Notes under the pieces: model-generated
What the model was told of the DNA's origin: nothing
The model's database searches: none
What the model saw: only the letters and a program-made list of their open reading frames with translations
In this document: positions 28,720-40,534 of the stretch, piece after piece
Layout of the letters: every line of letters begins with the position of its first letter
Position numbering within the stretch: the first letter of the stretch is position 1
Made by a program: the position numbers and the translations under genes
Origin: Syngnathus acus
Taxonomy: Eukaryota > Chordata > Actinopteri > Syngnathiformes > Syngnathidae
Length of the DNA: 64,000 nt
NCBI RefSeq assembly: GCF_901709675.1
Contig: NC_051094.1
Span: 248,001-312,000 of the forward strand
Reading direction: 5' to 3'

Positions 28720-30540
28720 GCTGCCTGAGAACAGAAACGTGGTCGGCTTTAACGTGTACTTGTAAAATGTATGTGAGAGGGGCAAATTAAAGACAGCGCT
28801 GCACCAAGTACGTGACATTATATTTCAATTTTTGAGGGATAAAACAATCATTTGAAAATACAAGATGTTTGATTTATTCCATTTCATTTTCAGCCAGTCA
28901 CTGTGTATCAATGAGCCTGCCTGCAAAGTGATTTCAGCAGTTTGTTTGAAAATACTGTACATTAAATATTTGTTACAGTGCCGAAAAGAGATTTGGAATC
29001 TCTTGTCTTTCTTTCATCTATCTACATATGTATATCCGCTTCAAACGACAGGATGGAGGGATAGCTATGTTTGTAATTATGTGCTCTGTGTTGCATTGTT
29101 ATTTTGTGTTTATGCAAAAGCTCTTGCAAAAGCGCGATATGAATAAAGATGTATTTTATTGTGTTGTATTAGATCCCTTGAAACGACAGTATTTTCAAAG
29201 AATAAATATACAATTGGTATGAATGCAAAGTCTAAGAGTATTTGTCTTTATCGTAAGGAATGTTTTGAATCGTAGTTATTTTCAATCAGAATAGTCATTT
29301 TGGACACCGTAGCAACCGGCAAACATTTGGTTTGGGCTGTAAAGATAGGTTAGTGCTTTCTAATATTTTTGATGTCAGTCCGAGTCAACCGCAATCAAAA
29401 AGGACGAGGACAAGCAGTCCAGAAAAGGGATAAACACAAGAGAGTCAAAAGCTCCGTTTCAACTGTATAAAGGCGGTGTCTTGTCGAGACATGACCTCGT
29501 TCCATTCAGAAGCTGGGTGGAACAAATGACTCGCAGAGTATTCACCCACGCCTGCTGGGCCTGCCGACGTGTTCCACACGCGATTTAGAGCGACATTTCA
29601 TTTGTACAAGGTGCTGGGCTTATTGCCAAAACACGTGGACCAAAACGCATCCTAATGCTAAATTGTATTGAACATAAAGGGCAAATACATATTTAGTAGT
29701 GGGGAAATGGAATGAATCCATCATAAGGTCAAACTGTCAGGATTGTAAAACTGCGTTGTTTCAAGTAAAAACAGCCATACGTATGGGAAAATACTTGATC
29801 AGTTCATACTTCAAAACAATGTTTGTTGTAAGCAATCTCGATCACTATACAAAGAAGAAAAGGCTGGGATCCGTCCGTTCCCTTCTTACGGCACTGGCCC
29901 TAATCCTCTTCCGTACCTTCTTGACACTTCGTGATTATGACATTTTCTTCTGTTGTTGTTTTTTTTCAGCACTACAAGTTGCTCTCAGATGAGCGTCACC
30001 ACAAGTAATGAATTCAGTCTGGTGGTAAATTAAAAAAACAATGACAAGTTGAGTTCATACGGCCAACTGTATGTACTATTGTCAATATGCGGTGCCAAAA
30101 TGAAGCAGGGCGATGTGTCATGATATCACGTTCCTCCCAACTTTAAAAGAAAACACCGAGCTTGGACTGGTTTGTAAAAGTGAGTCACGTACGAGGGAAT
30201 AAAGTGCTTGCCAAGTGAAAACTTTTTTTCCTAAGCAAACCTCAACTTTCTTTGACGTTTTATGCGACTCTAAATGGAGAACTCAAATAAGAGGAAAATG
30301 ATGCGTAAGTTAGCTTATCCAGCTAGCATGCAATGGCTTCCTTTCAAAGAGAAATATGAATGTCATGAGAGCGTCGGTGTACTTGAGCAAACAAGGACAA
30401 ATGCTGCCAGCAACCTTTCTTCAGTCTCTTGTCTAGACAAGCCTTTGGGGTGTGGTGTTTACCATGCACATTTGATCAAAACAAGCCCAATCCTCAAACA
30501 AAGCCCACAATGGACCACATTGCTCAAAACTGGCTTTTCA
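28720..30540. other. intergenic stretch, nothing recognised
   Basis: AT-rich sequence without microsatellites of note, coding signatures or RNA-gene signatures. Confidence 0.5.
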
Positions 30541-30554
30541 TCTCAACATGCAGC

Positions 30555-30718
30555 GTGGCTGACTTGTGGTCAGCATAGACGTGGGGCTTACATCAGACCG
30601 GTTCTGGGTTCGAACCTGTGCGGCAGGCATTTGCATGTTCTCCCAGTACTGGTGCGTGCGGGGTTTCTCCAGGAAATCCGGCTTCCTTCCTTCCACATTT
30701 CAAAAACACGCGTGTGAA
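30555..30718 (+). repeat. tRNA-derived SINE fragment
   Basis: Contains a Pol III B-box-like GGTTCGAACC (inside TGGGTTCGAACCTGTGCGGC, ~30606), followed by the conserved fish SINE core with GCATTTGCATGTTCTCCC, GGGTTTCTCC and TTCCACATTTCAAAAACACG. The A box is weak, so the copy is old or truncated. Confidence 0.7.
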
Positions 30719-30918
30719 GTTTAGACAGAACTTTATTGTCATTTTGTCAACACTAGGTGTACAAATATATTCTATATTTTTATATAGAATGTCACTTTTT
30801 TTTTTTAACCAGCCGAAATACCTCTACATTGCTGAAAGCCGTATGCAACGAAATTTCGTTTTTGTACACACCTAGTGTTGACAAAATGACAATAAAGTTC
30901 TGTCTAAGTCTAAGTCTT
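30719..30918. mobile_element. foldback element with ~45-bp inverted arms
   Basis: The left arm (TTTAGACAGAACTTTATTGT... to GGTGTACAAA) and the right arm (TTTGTACACACCTAGTGTTG... to GTCTAAGTC) are near-perfect reverse complements around an AT-rich centre. It abuts the SINE fragment directly. Confidence 0.75.
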
Positions 30919-31770
30919 ATTCATGATTCACACCGCTCCAGCTCACCTAATGAGGAGAAGTGATTCAAGAAAATGGGTAGCTTTCATTCATCAGAATATA
31001 GGTGAACAATTGAGACATGGTCAGATTTTCATATCAGGTGTGCTTTCACATCAAGACAGACTGCTACTCTTGTGTCATTTGAAAAAGTGTGCACTGAAAA
31101 GGTTGCTTTTTGCCGCAATCAATAAATCTTCCTGGATTGTCTCATGCAGATAATGCCACGTACTTTGTTGAACATTCTCCTGGGGAATGAAGGGCAACAT
31201 CAAAATGTCCTCTGGGTCATTTCAACCGATAGTGTTGACAAAATTGCCTTGAGAGGGAGGAGACACCTGATGCTCCTGGGATGACGTCTTGGGAGAGCAC
31301 TCCTCGGATTTGTTGCCATCTAGTGGCGGCGGAAATACGTTGTGAAGCGATTTCTTGATTGGAAGCTACCGATCGGTACAGCAAGTTCCAAAGGATGTGT
31401 GACCATTAGACGTTGGTTAAAATGCGACCGAGCAGTCGTTTTAATGTGACACATGACTTCATGGAATCATTCATTACATCGTTGACAATCCAAAGGCACA
31501 AACATTTGAATAAATGTGACGTCGTCACACTGCAAAACAAAAAATATATACAGTGTACGCAAATCGTGAGCTCTTATTTTATTCACTCCTAATGACATTA
31601 CTCTTTATTGCATAATTGAATACCCGATCATTATATTCGGTCGTAGCTCTATGTGTTAGGGTTGTATACGAACGACATTGTCGGCTAGCACCTAGCATGT
31701 GTTAGCTTCCCGGTCTCTATGACAACGCTCACGCGCACCCTCTCTCTCTCTCGCGTGCGCGCGCGCAAAC

Positions 31771-34700
31771 ATGGCTGCCTCCGTATCCCCGCTCCGCTCC
31801 TACTGGGCACTTTATAGCAGGTTGGCAGACCCCCACCGCTCCTGTCGGGCCAAGCTGCGGATCCACAGAAAATGGGAGAGTCAACGGAGGCACCTGCATC
31901 AATCGACCACGAGGTAAAACCACTCAAAAGTGTCCGCTGGAGTCAAGGCTTTTTTTAATAGCATACTCGGACGTTACTTTCAAGCGGAGGTGATGATGGG
32001 AGGGGAGTTGGGGGACGGACGGACGGACGTTACTTTCAAGCGGAGGTGATGATGGGAGGGGAGCTGGGGGACGGACGGACTGACGGACGGACGTTACTTT
32101 CAAGCGGAGGTGATGATGGGAGGGGAGCTGGGGGACGGACGGACGGACTGACGGACGGACAGACCTGGGAAGGCCATGCGGCTCGACTGCAGGTGCTGCC
32201 GTATTTGCTGGCGTTGCGTATCAGAAGGTCATCAAAAAAAGACGACAAATGAGAGAAGCCAGCTAGTGTGGCCGCATGGATGCCACCAGCCGCTGTCCGA
32301 AAGGAATGATCACTGCAGACGGAGCAAAGAAGAAAGCAGTCACCGCAGCAAGCTAACCTGAGCCAGTCAATGTCACTTTGCATTGCCGAACGTCATCTAT
32401 CCATTTCAAACACAGTAAATGGATGGACGGACGGACGCATGAACAGAAAACCCGCTGCGATTGTGACTTTACAATTGATACAAGTAAACAGGTCGCCCTG
32501 CTATCATCGCAGCCCATTTCCCAGTCTATCCAAAAGAGCGGACTAATGAAGTGCTTCTTCAAATTGCTTCCAAATACAACCATTGTATTTATATTTTGCA
32601 AATGTATTATTGTACTTGAAAACAGTGAACTGCACTTCATGCACTTAGCAAATAGACTGTAGTGGAGTGCACGTAACAAAGAAACGTTGACGCCAGCAAG
32701 CGTGCGTACCTGCCAAATAGATTTGACCATTTGCAGGCATGCCGCCGTGGTGATTTCGGGGACGGCGTTGGCTCGTCAGCTCCACAGAGAGATCCAACGT
32801 GACGTGGAAGAGCTCGTTGCTCAGGGGAACATGAGACCTCATCTAGGAGTGGTCTTCGTGGGGGATGACCCGGCCAGCAGGACTTACGTTCGGAACAAAA
32901 CACGCGCTGCCAGCACTTTGGGTCAGATGTCACACCTTTCTAAACACTCTGTGACTAAGATGAAAAGTAACACAGCTGTTGACACCCTGACAAATACTCA
33001 AGGAAAAGGAACGTGCTTTTTGCACACTAGGTATTTCCAGCGACACGGTGTTGCGACCGAGCTCCGTCTCTCAGGAGGAGCTGCTGGATCTAATAGACAA
33101 GATGAACCGAGACTGGCGGGTCAGCGGCGTGTTGGTGCAGCTGCCACTTCCCGGTAAACACCGACGCAAGCGTGCCGTGCGCTGGCTGGCCGGCCGGCCA
33201 CCGGCCGGCTCACTCTGACCTCACGGCTCCGGTCATTCTTGTCGTCGTCGGGCAACGCTGCTCCATCTTCAATGACAATCATGTCGTTCATGCCTCTCTT
33301 GACTTAGAGCACATCAATGAAAGAGCAGTGTGTAATGCCATTGCTCCAGAGAAAGACGTGGACGGCTTCCACATTGTGAATATCGGCAAGCTGTGTCTTG
33401 ACCAGAGATCCATGGTGCCTGCCACGCCTGCAGCTGTCTGGGAGATCATCAAAAGAGCAGGTAAGCAAAGTATAGAAAAGGCTTTCTTTTTTAGAAGACG
33501 GGTGAAATATGAAAAGTACAATCATCGACTGGCATCCAAATGTCTTTCAAACAGTATCGTTCAATTTACGACAGCAAGTCCACTAGATGGCGCCCAATAA
33601 TACTTGTTTACCCTGCAATGGACACTGAATCATACGTCAATACATTTTCTATTTCCTGTAGTCTTGCAAAAAACTAACCATCAAATCCTCAAACCTTTTC
33701 CATTGTCATTTGGAGTTGTATCGTATTACAATAACAGCGGCATGTGCTCTGGTCGGGATAACAACTCGAAATGAGCCACAAAATGCACATTCAAATCAAA
33801 ATGGCGGACTGACTACATATGGATGGATGTGTGTGTGTTGGAGGTTTACAAGATTTGGTGAGTTTTTGGACAAATCCGTGGCCTCCTGACCAAAGTCAGC
33901 TGGGATGAACTCCATCTTTCAAGTGACCTTGATCGAGACAAAGAGAAGAAAATGAATCATGATGCACATTGACAACTTCAAGCAGGATCCAAATATGAAG
34001 AATTTGACTGTTCTTCTTTTTGTCTTCATCTGTGTCAGATATGGGTCAGCACATGCAGTCATTGGATGCTTATCATAGCCCTTCCCCTCCTCTTTTATCC
34101 TTGAGAGGAAGGACTAGGACAAATGGAGTTGTTCTCCCTGAGGTGCCAGGCATAATTCATTCCCCTTCAACTATTTCCCCTTGAAAATGTGTGGCTGGCG
34201 CAGGTATTGAGACGGTGGGGAAGAATGTGCTGGTTGCCGGACGCTCCAAAAATGTGGGGATGCCCATCGCCATGTTGCTGCATACCGATCGGAACCATGA
34301 GCGCCCTGGCGGTGAGTGAGTGAGTGAGTGAGTGAGTGAGTGAGTGAGTGAGTGAGTGAGTGAGTGAGTGAGTGAGTGAGTGAGTGAGTGAGTGATGTTG
34401 TGTCAACATAACTCTTATTTCCAACAAGTGGCTGAATGGAGCATATGAGCCATGATCACAGATGTGCTGTTGTCTTTGCGCAAACCAGCCAGCGTATTGC
34501 AATAAAACCTTCACGCTCGAACACCGGCAAGGTCATAAAAATCGGAACAATCTTGAAGGCCCACCAAACACACACACACACACGCCAGTCTGAGCCGATG
34601 AGCAGTCTGCAGTTCCGAGCTAGTCGCAACATAGCAGTCAATGTTGAACCATTTTGGGAAATAATGTCGTTGCATTGTCATTGCAATTCCGTTTTTTTAT

Positions 34701-36910
34701 GACTTTTATGTCCTTTTCTAATTTAGTTAGTGGCCACGGAACTGGAAAACACAAGCTCGATTCACCCCGCAGCCTGATGTTAGATATTTGCCCAAATTCT
34801 CCCCGGAGGGAGGGGGGGACTGAAGATTCAGCCAAAATGACACGCAGCTAGCACGGCAATGGGTTTTCGCGCAGCGCTGGCTGATGTCTCTGCACAATAT
34901 GGGGCGGAGTCAAAGATAATATCTGTCAATCTAAAAGTACCTTAAGCCATTTTTTACCAAGCAGATCTTCAGCCCATGAAAAAAAAGAAAAGAAATGAAC
35001 AGATTGAAAGTGAAGAATGTTAAACGCTCACCACAATTAATCATGCACATCAAGTTTCATATTTCAACATTGGACTTATTTCATAAGTGTACCCTTCCAC
35101 TCACACTGCCGCCGGCAGATGTTTACCGGAAAGGTAAAGGTAAGCGCTTGCGCTTCATGAGGGGGGACTCAAACGGATCAGGCCACCTTATAAGGTTGCA
35201 GGAAGTTCCAAAGGCATTTGCTGAGGCATTTACAGGAATTAGCTTTTGAGTAGCCACCATATAGACACATACATACACTTGCCTTATTCATTTGTGGACT
35301 TTTCCTAACTTGACGAGGCAATAAAAAGTGCTACGTCACATCCAAGCCAAAAAAGCATGCGGTTGGTTGGCCGGCCGGTCCAATAGATTTGCACAGGACT
35401 ACATATGATATACTCCAAGAGTCGCTTATTTCATTTTTACCACTCACCGGCGGCACAGGCGCAGGTATGCCTGCTATGTGATGCTGGCGACACGCTGCGA
35501 CTTGCCTTTCCTTCCTTCCGCCAGATTCCCTCTGAACGCTCCTTGAGATGGCTGCAGGCCTAATCTCCCTGTTACTGCTCAGCTCAGCTATGACTGAAGG
35601 GCATGCATACTATTGAAGGAAGAAACAAACCCAAAAAAAGATCATTGTGCCAATGGTGTCAACGCTTTTGTGTACTTGAGGATGGAGCGGTGCTTTGAAA
35701 GCAGTGGATCAGACTTCTCCTTCACTTTCCCCGCTGCCGCCCGCCGCTGCTTCCGATTCCCCGGCTTGTGCGCTCGCCTCGGATGCGCCGCGTAGGAATA
35801 CGCATGGTAGTCGTCCAAATGAACTGAGGATATGTCATTCGGGCAAACTCATGGCATTCCGAAATTTTGGAACCCTTATTGAAAGAAAAATATATGGTAT
35901 GAGAAAAGTGTGGTCTCGCCTTTGTTGGCTTGAATGTATTTGGGGACTTGTAATGTGAGGGGTTTTTTCCATTGTGGGCTCCTTTAAAAATATCGACTTC
36001 TTCTCTAAAGTGAGTGAAGTCCTAGTGGAATGAAGCAATGTTGTGATATGTGACGTCTTTGATTGGATTGCTTTCGTTTCAGGGGATGCCACAGTGACCA
36101 TCGCTCACAGATGTACGCCCAAAGAGCGGCTCAAGGAGCTAAGCAGCCTGGCAGACATCATTGTCACTGCTGCAGGTCATGAGACAGACGCCCATTGGGA
36201 CGGACGGAGAAATGCTCATCACGCCACTGACTTCATGTCTTTGTGTGCGGCCTTTAGGTGTTCCCGGTCTGATCACGGCAGACATGGTGAAAGAAAGTGC
36301 GGCGGTCATTGACGTGGGCATCAACCGCAGTCTGGACCCCAAAACGGGGAAGCTGAGGCTCGTCGGTGATGTGGACTTTGAGGGTGATGACTTGCTTTGA
36401 GTTGTCTTAAGCAAATTGGGAATTCTGTCGTGGCTATTTGCTTTTATAGTGACTTGGAATAAGAGTTTGACGATTCTTCTCCTTCCCCCAACTTTGAACT
36501 CGGAACCTTGCTTTTTCACTATATGCACAAGTGAACACGGGGCCAAAAGACACTTGAAGAAAGATTTCAGTTTGACATTCTTGTCGCTATTGTCAACTAC
36601 TAACCGGTAAGGTTTCCAAAAGTGCTTATTCGACAAGTTGAACAGGTATGCTTCTTTTTCAATTGGACTGGAAAAGTAGGATCATTTTTGGGAGACTGAG
36701 TTTTCTTGGGAAGTGTACCGTTCAGATCTACTGTATGATGGATGGGCGTGTTTAGTGCCAAATGAGGTTTTTGAACTGTGCTTTTTTGTTGCAGGCGTAA
36801 AAGAGAAGGCCAGCTATATCACTCCTGTTCCTGGAGGCGTGGGTCCTATGACGGTGGCCATGTTGATGAAGAACACTGTGACCGCCGCCAGAAACGCCCT
36901 GATGCATTAG
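31771..36910 (+). CDS. mthfd2l: mitochondrial bifunctional methylenetetrahydrofolate dehydrogenase/cyclohydrolase 2-like
   Basis: Oxidises 5,10-methylene-THF and hydrolyses methenyl-THF in mitochondrial one-carbon metabolism. Eight exons: 31771-31913, 32737-32921, 33031-33153, 33308-33460, 34204-34311, 36083-36175, 36258-36383, 36795-36910. They total 1047 bp, 348 residues plus stop, the family's usual length. Exon 1 encodes an Arg/Ser-rich, acid-poor mitochondrial presequence ([17 protein letters not shown]). Visible motifs: YVRNK with the catalytic Lys, VQLPLPEHI, KDVDGFH, the nucleotide-binding [18 protein letters not shown] and [30 protein letters not shown] and [11 protein letters not shown] favour mthfd2l over mthfd2, as does the neighbouring epgn-ereg-areg cluster, which flanks MTHFD2L in mammals. 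The donor after 34311 lies in a GTGA array. Confidence 0.93.
31970..32162. repeat. minisatellite, three ~60-bp units in mthfd2l intron 1
   Basis: GGACGTTACTTTCAAGCGGA followed by GGTGATGATGGGAGGGGAG and a variable (GGAC)n linker, three copies starting near 31970, 32026 and 32090. Confidence 0.9.
34312..34394. repeat. (GTGA)n microsatellite starting exactly at the mthfd2l exon 5 donor
   Basis: About 20 GTGA units. The first unit is the GTGAGT splice donor of exon 34204-34311, so every unit resembles a consensus donor. Confidence 0.95.
34400..36082. other. mthfd2l intron 5, no further feature recognised
   Basis: Intronic sequence with a short CA repeat (34569-34583). A GGCCGGCC patch is near 35370. 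No exon or mobile element was recognised. Confidence 0.5.
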
Positions 36911-38100
36911 CACCACACGCACGCACGCACACACGCGCACGCACGCACACACACACACGACGTGACGCACACACTTTTCACCGTGACGTCGCACATACTT
37001 CCGGGTGGCAAAAGCTCAAGCCATCTTTAATCTCACTCATGAACAAACCTCGATAAGTCATTTGACCACGGCAGAGCCATTGAGAAAATGTCTGCCATGG
37101 TGATTTGAGCCTTTTCTCCATCTGTAGTTTGATAAATATCTGACTTGAGGAGGCCATTTTTGCCACTCACATTGCAGTTGCTCAGGTCAATCGTGGCTCA
37201 TCTTGTGAATGTCACATGACCAAACTCAGAAAGCAGGTGAGCCGCGATACCTGTAAAACTATCATGTCATTTTCTCTCAACAGAAAGTGGCCAAATCCCA
37301 TCGATGGATAAAAAGAAGTCGTGAAGCACAATACCGTATTTCGACTAGTGGGCCCACTTGGAATTGTTTTGAAACTGTTTGAGCTGACTTCCCCTTTAAT
37401 AGCAGACATAGGCTCTGGATAGCATGATGTTGAGCTCACGCTAGCTATCAGGCTAGCCATTATGTTTTGCAACCAAACATTGGCTACATAGCCACCCACC
37501 CACCCACCTAACCTACCTCTTGGCATTCTCACTGCACAACCGTTGACAACATCTGCTCCCTTGAGCTTATCCAACGCATCGATTCCACTGGATCCATCCA
37601 TCCATTCATCTGCTTCTACGGACACATTTTTCCGTCAATCACGTTCTGCCACCCGGAAGTGGCCTGGTGCCTATACAAGCGCATCGAGACTCCATACCTG
37701 CTTACTTGAGACATTTATACCATGTTCCTTTTCATCTCTTATTTATTTCTTATGATAAGATTTCATATTTTTTCTACCGAGGACATTTGCATTCTTTGTG
37801 GAACACAGCAGGTTTCACAGGAAAGTGAAAATGAAATCAACCGTGCTTCAGATGCTCTCAAAAAGGATTTGTAATGATCTCAAGTGCCAAGGAAGAGTGG
37901 TCGTAAAGCGGACGGCGCCGCCGCCTTGAAACGGGCCTCGGGATGATTCCGCCCCCACTGCCGCTCTCATCAGCCCAGATGGACCTGTCTGTGCATGCAA
38001 AATACGTGGGAATAAAGGAAGTATGATGCAACTTGGGTTCTTTCTTTTTTTTTTCTTTCACTTAAAAAAAAAAAAAAAAATCCCCACGGTTGCGAGAGTG
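36911..38100 (+). other. mthfd2l 3' flank / intergenic
   Basis: Begins with an ACGCAC repeat (36916-36960). An AATAAA lies at 38011-38016 and could serve a ~1.1-kb mthfd2l 3' UTR, but nearer signals of weaker form cannot be excluded. No gene recognised. Confidence 0.4.
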
Positions 38101-38103
38101 CTC

Positions 38104-38112
38104 TATATAAAG
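38104..38112 (+). promoter_or_regulatory. TATA box of the epgn-like gene
   Basis: TATATAAAG lies 65 bp upstream of the epgn-like start codon, giving a predicted start site near 38135 and a short 5' UTR. Confidence 0.7.
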
Positions 38113-38168
38113 TTGGGAGGATGTTCCGTAGCACTACATAGGAGCTCCGATTTTGAAAGCAAGACAAA

Positions 38169-38903
38169 ATGTTAACGCAGAGCCTCAAAGAGGGTGAGTT
38201 CTTTGTTGATTTATTCGATCTGAAAGGTAAAATAGCAAAGATGCATTGAGATCTTTTAAAGATGGAATGCTCGTTTTCCAGGTGTCCTCTCAGCCCTTCT
38301 TCTTCTCCTGGCTGTGTCGGGCCAGTCAGCACAAAGCACAAGAAATCCCACTCGGCTTCAAAAGAGTAACTATCAATTGCTCTTTGGGTTTCTTCTGCGA
38401 GCGGGCGGGCGAGCGAGCGCAATAACGCGCGGGCACTAACACAGAAGTGACGCTGAATCTTCGGCGTGACATTGACGTTCTAATATTGTGACTCATCTAA
38501 ATGAATTGCCAGCCTTTTGAACCAATATAATCGTGCGCCTCCAAACGTATCGAGACAGCCAGCCCTTGTATTGTTCTACTGTAGCGTTAGTTTAGTACTT
38601 TAGCCCGTAAATATTGATTGGAATTCGAAGTGACATCAGCAAAAACATGCTCCCTGGATTCTTGGTAAAGAGAAGCGATTATTCATATCCATTTTGTGCC
38701 GCAGACAGCACGGAGGAGGATCCTCTACTTTCGAGTCCCCAGAGGCCGTGCGGGAGCCAAGACCAGAAGTTCTGTCTGAACGGCGGCACATGCATCTACC
38801 CCCAAGATACCAGCAAGCCCTTTTGCATGTGAGAGATTTCAAAGAGACACTCCAAGCAACACGTCCGTCGGAGGGAGTCGTGGCTCGGTGTTGTCCTTCT
38901 TTC

Positions 38904-38934
<31 letters not shown>

Positions 38935-39487
38935 CCCTGAAATGCTCTCTCTCTCTCTCTATTCCCTGCGTAGATGCACGTCTGGCTTCAGCGGGAATCG
39001 CTGCCACTATGACCGCGAGGTGGACACCATGTTTTCTCGCCGTCACATAGCTGTGGAGCACCTCATTTCTCTCAGCTGCGGGGCAGCCATCGTCGTCTTC
39101 ATTCTGGTCTTCATCGCCTACTGCGTCATCCGAAGGAGGTGAGTGAGTGAGTGAGTGAGTGAGTGAGTGAGTGAGTGAGTGAGTGAGTGAGTGAGTGAGT
39201 GAGTGAGTGAGTGAGTGAGTGAGTGAGTGAGTGAGTGGCTTTCTTTCAATCGATTGGCACATGATTGATTCTGTGATTACGGTGAGCACAATTGAAATCG
39301 GAAACAACAAAACAAAACAAGGACCGTTTGTTCAAGTAAGACAAAGAGCTTGTTGGACGACGTTTTGTAACGGTTCTTCTTATGCACTTGTTTGTTATTT
39401 CTGAAACATACCTCTTGTGTTTTTGTTCTCAGGTATACAAAATCAACAAAACAAATGGAATCTGCACCCTGTGAGGTGACAGTGTGA
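38169..39487 (+). CDS. epgn: epigen-like EGF-family growth factor precursor
   Basis: Membrane-anchored ErbB/EGFR ligand, 150 residues. Exons 38169-38193, 38282-38365, 38705-38828, 38974-39138, 39433-39487 join in frame. Residues 1-25 are a signal peptide (VLSALLLLLAVSG). An N-S-T glycosylation site is formed across the exon 2/3 junction. The EGF module is C-x7-C-x5-C-x10-C-x-C-x8-C (CGSQDQKFC...GNRC) and is split by a phase-2 intron between cysteines 4 and 5, the hallmark of ErbB ligands. A transmembrane helix (LISLSCGAAIVVFILVFIAY) and a short basic tail (YCVIRRRYTKSTK) follow. It is named by position next to mthfd2l, as EPGN is in mammals; the family is sure, the paralogue less so. The exon 4 donor opens a 100-bp GTGA array. 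Confidence 0.78.
38903..38934. repeat. (TTTC)n microsatellite in epgn intron 3
   Basis: About eight TTTC units followed by a CT run (38943-38961) that also serves as the polypyrimidine tract for the exon at 38974. Confidence 0.9.
39139..39237. repeat. (GTGA)n microsatellite starting at the epgn exon 4 donor
   Basis: About 25 GTGA units; the first is the splice donor. This is the second such case in the window. Confidence 0.95.
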
Positions 39488-39655
39488 CACCCTCCCTCCC
39501 TCCCTCCCTCCCGACACTCTTCAACGTTCTTCATCTCTGCCACGTTTTAGCATACACAACAGACAGAAAGCAACATTTCTTTTCATCGGAACAAAAAGCC
39601 TGTCATTTTCTAGCAAAACAGCCAAGAGTAACAAAGCACTGTGTAATTACCTTCA

Positions 39656-39661
39656 AATAAA
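39656..39661 (+). terminator. polyadenylation signal AATAAA of the epgn-like gene
   Basis: Canonical hexamer 169 bp after the stop codon. Confidence 0.65.
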
Positions 39662-39699
39662 ATTGGACTATTTATTGTTATAATTTATTTTGTTCCATT

Positions 39700-40490
39700 T
39701 ATTTAATGTTGTACTAATAAATGAATGACATTTTCAATGCGTCTACTATCTCTTTTTCAACCCAAATCATCAACAACCCTTGCATATTGTTCAACAACAT
39801 CCACAAATGAGTTCCTCACCTTTATTTCTTCTCAGTCAATATAACATTTTGCAATAAATAAATGAGCCAGCCCCATTTGTGAAAGAAGGCTTTTGTAGCT
39901 TACATGGCACAGAAAATACCGATTGGATTTTTAGGTGACAGTAGAAGGGGAAAGAAAATGGGATTCTCAGAGACAAAGCCCCTGAAATTTCATTTGGTTA
40001 AATAACGTGTGACAGCCATTCAGTTTAAAAGGTGCTTCAAGTGTATCACTATCTATTTTGTATGATTCAAGTGTATGACTCCGTTTTTAGCGGACTGCTT
40101 GTAAGTCCACCCATTTCTTCGAAATGATGGTAGAAAATCATGAAATACTCGACTCTATGTAGAGAATCTTCTTGATACGACTTTCGCTGTTTGAATTGAA
40201 CCACTGAAATCGAAATGTTCCGCAACATTGTGATTCATTGAGAAGCATCAGCAATGGTTTAAAATGGGACAAAAGAGAGTCTTTATTTCCTCTCTACATC
40301 AAGTGTGAGTCGTCCATTTTTAACGTCCAATGAATACAAGACCTGTAGCTGAGATATTCTGGGTCCAAATCGACCTCAAACGGACCATGTGAGCATGAAA
40401 AATTGAAGGTTGTGTTCATTGCTCTTGGTTACACCTTTCAAAAGGGAGCCTTGTTATCCGTGTAACATCAAATTGGAGTGAATATCTAAC
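39700..40490. other. intergenic, nothing recognised
   Basis: AT-rich sequence between the epgn-like 3' end and the TCTA-flanked hAT element; no coding signature. Confidence 0.5.
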
Positions 40491-40491
40491 C

Positions 40492-40492
<1 letters not shown>

Positions 40493-40533
<41 letters not shown>
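40493..40533. repeat. (CTAT)n microsatellite, left of hAT insertion
   Basis: Ten CTAT units interrupted by the hAT element at 40534; the same repeat resumes at 41554. Confidence 0.95.

Positions 40534-40534
<1 letters not shown>

Noticed and set aside
30600-30620. Functional tRNA gene suggested by GGTTCGAACC
   Set aside because: No cloverleaf with acceptor and anticodon stems could be formed; the B box belongs to a SINE.
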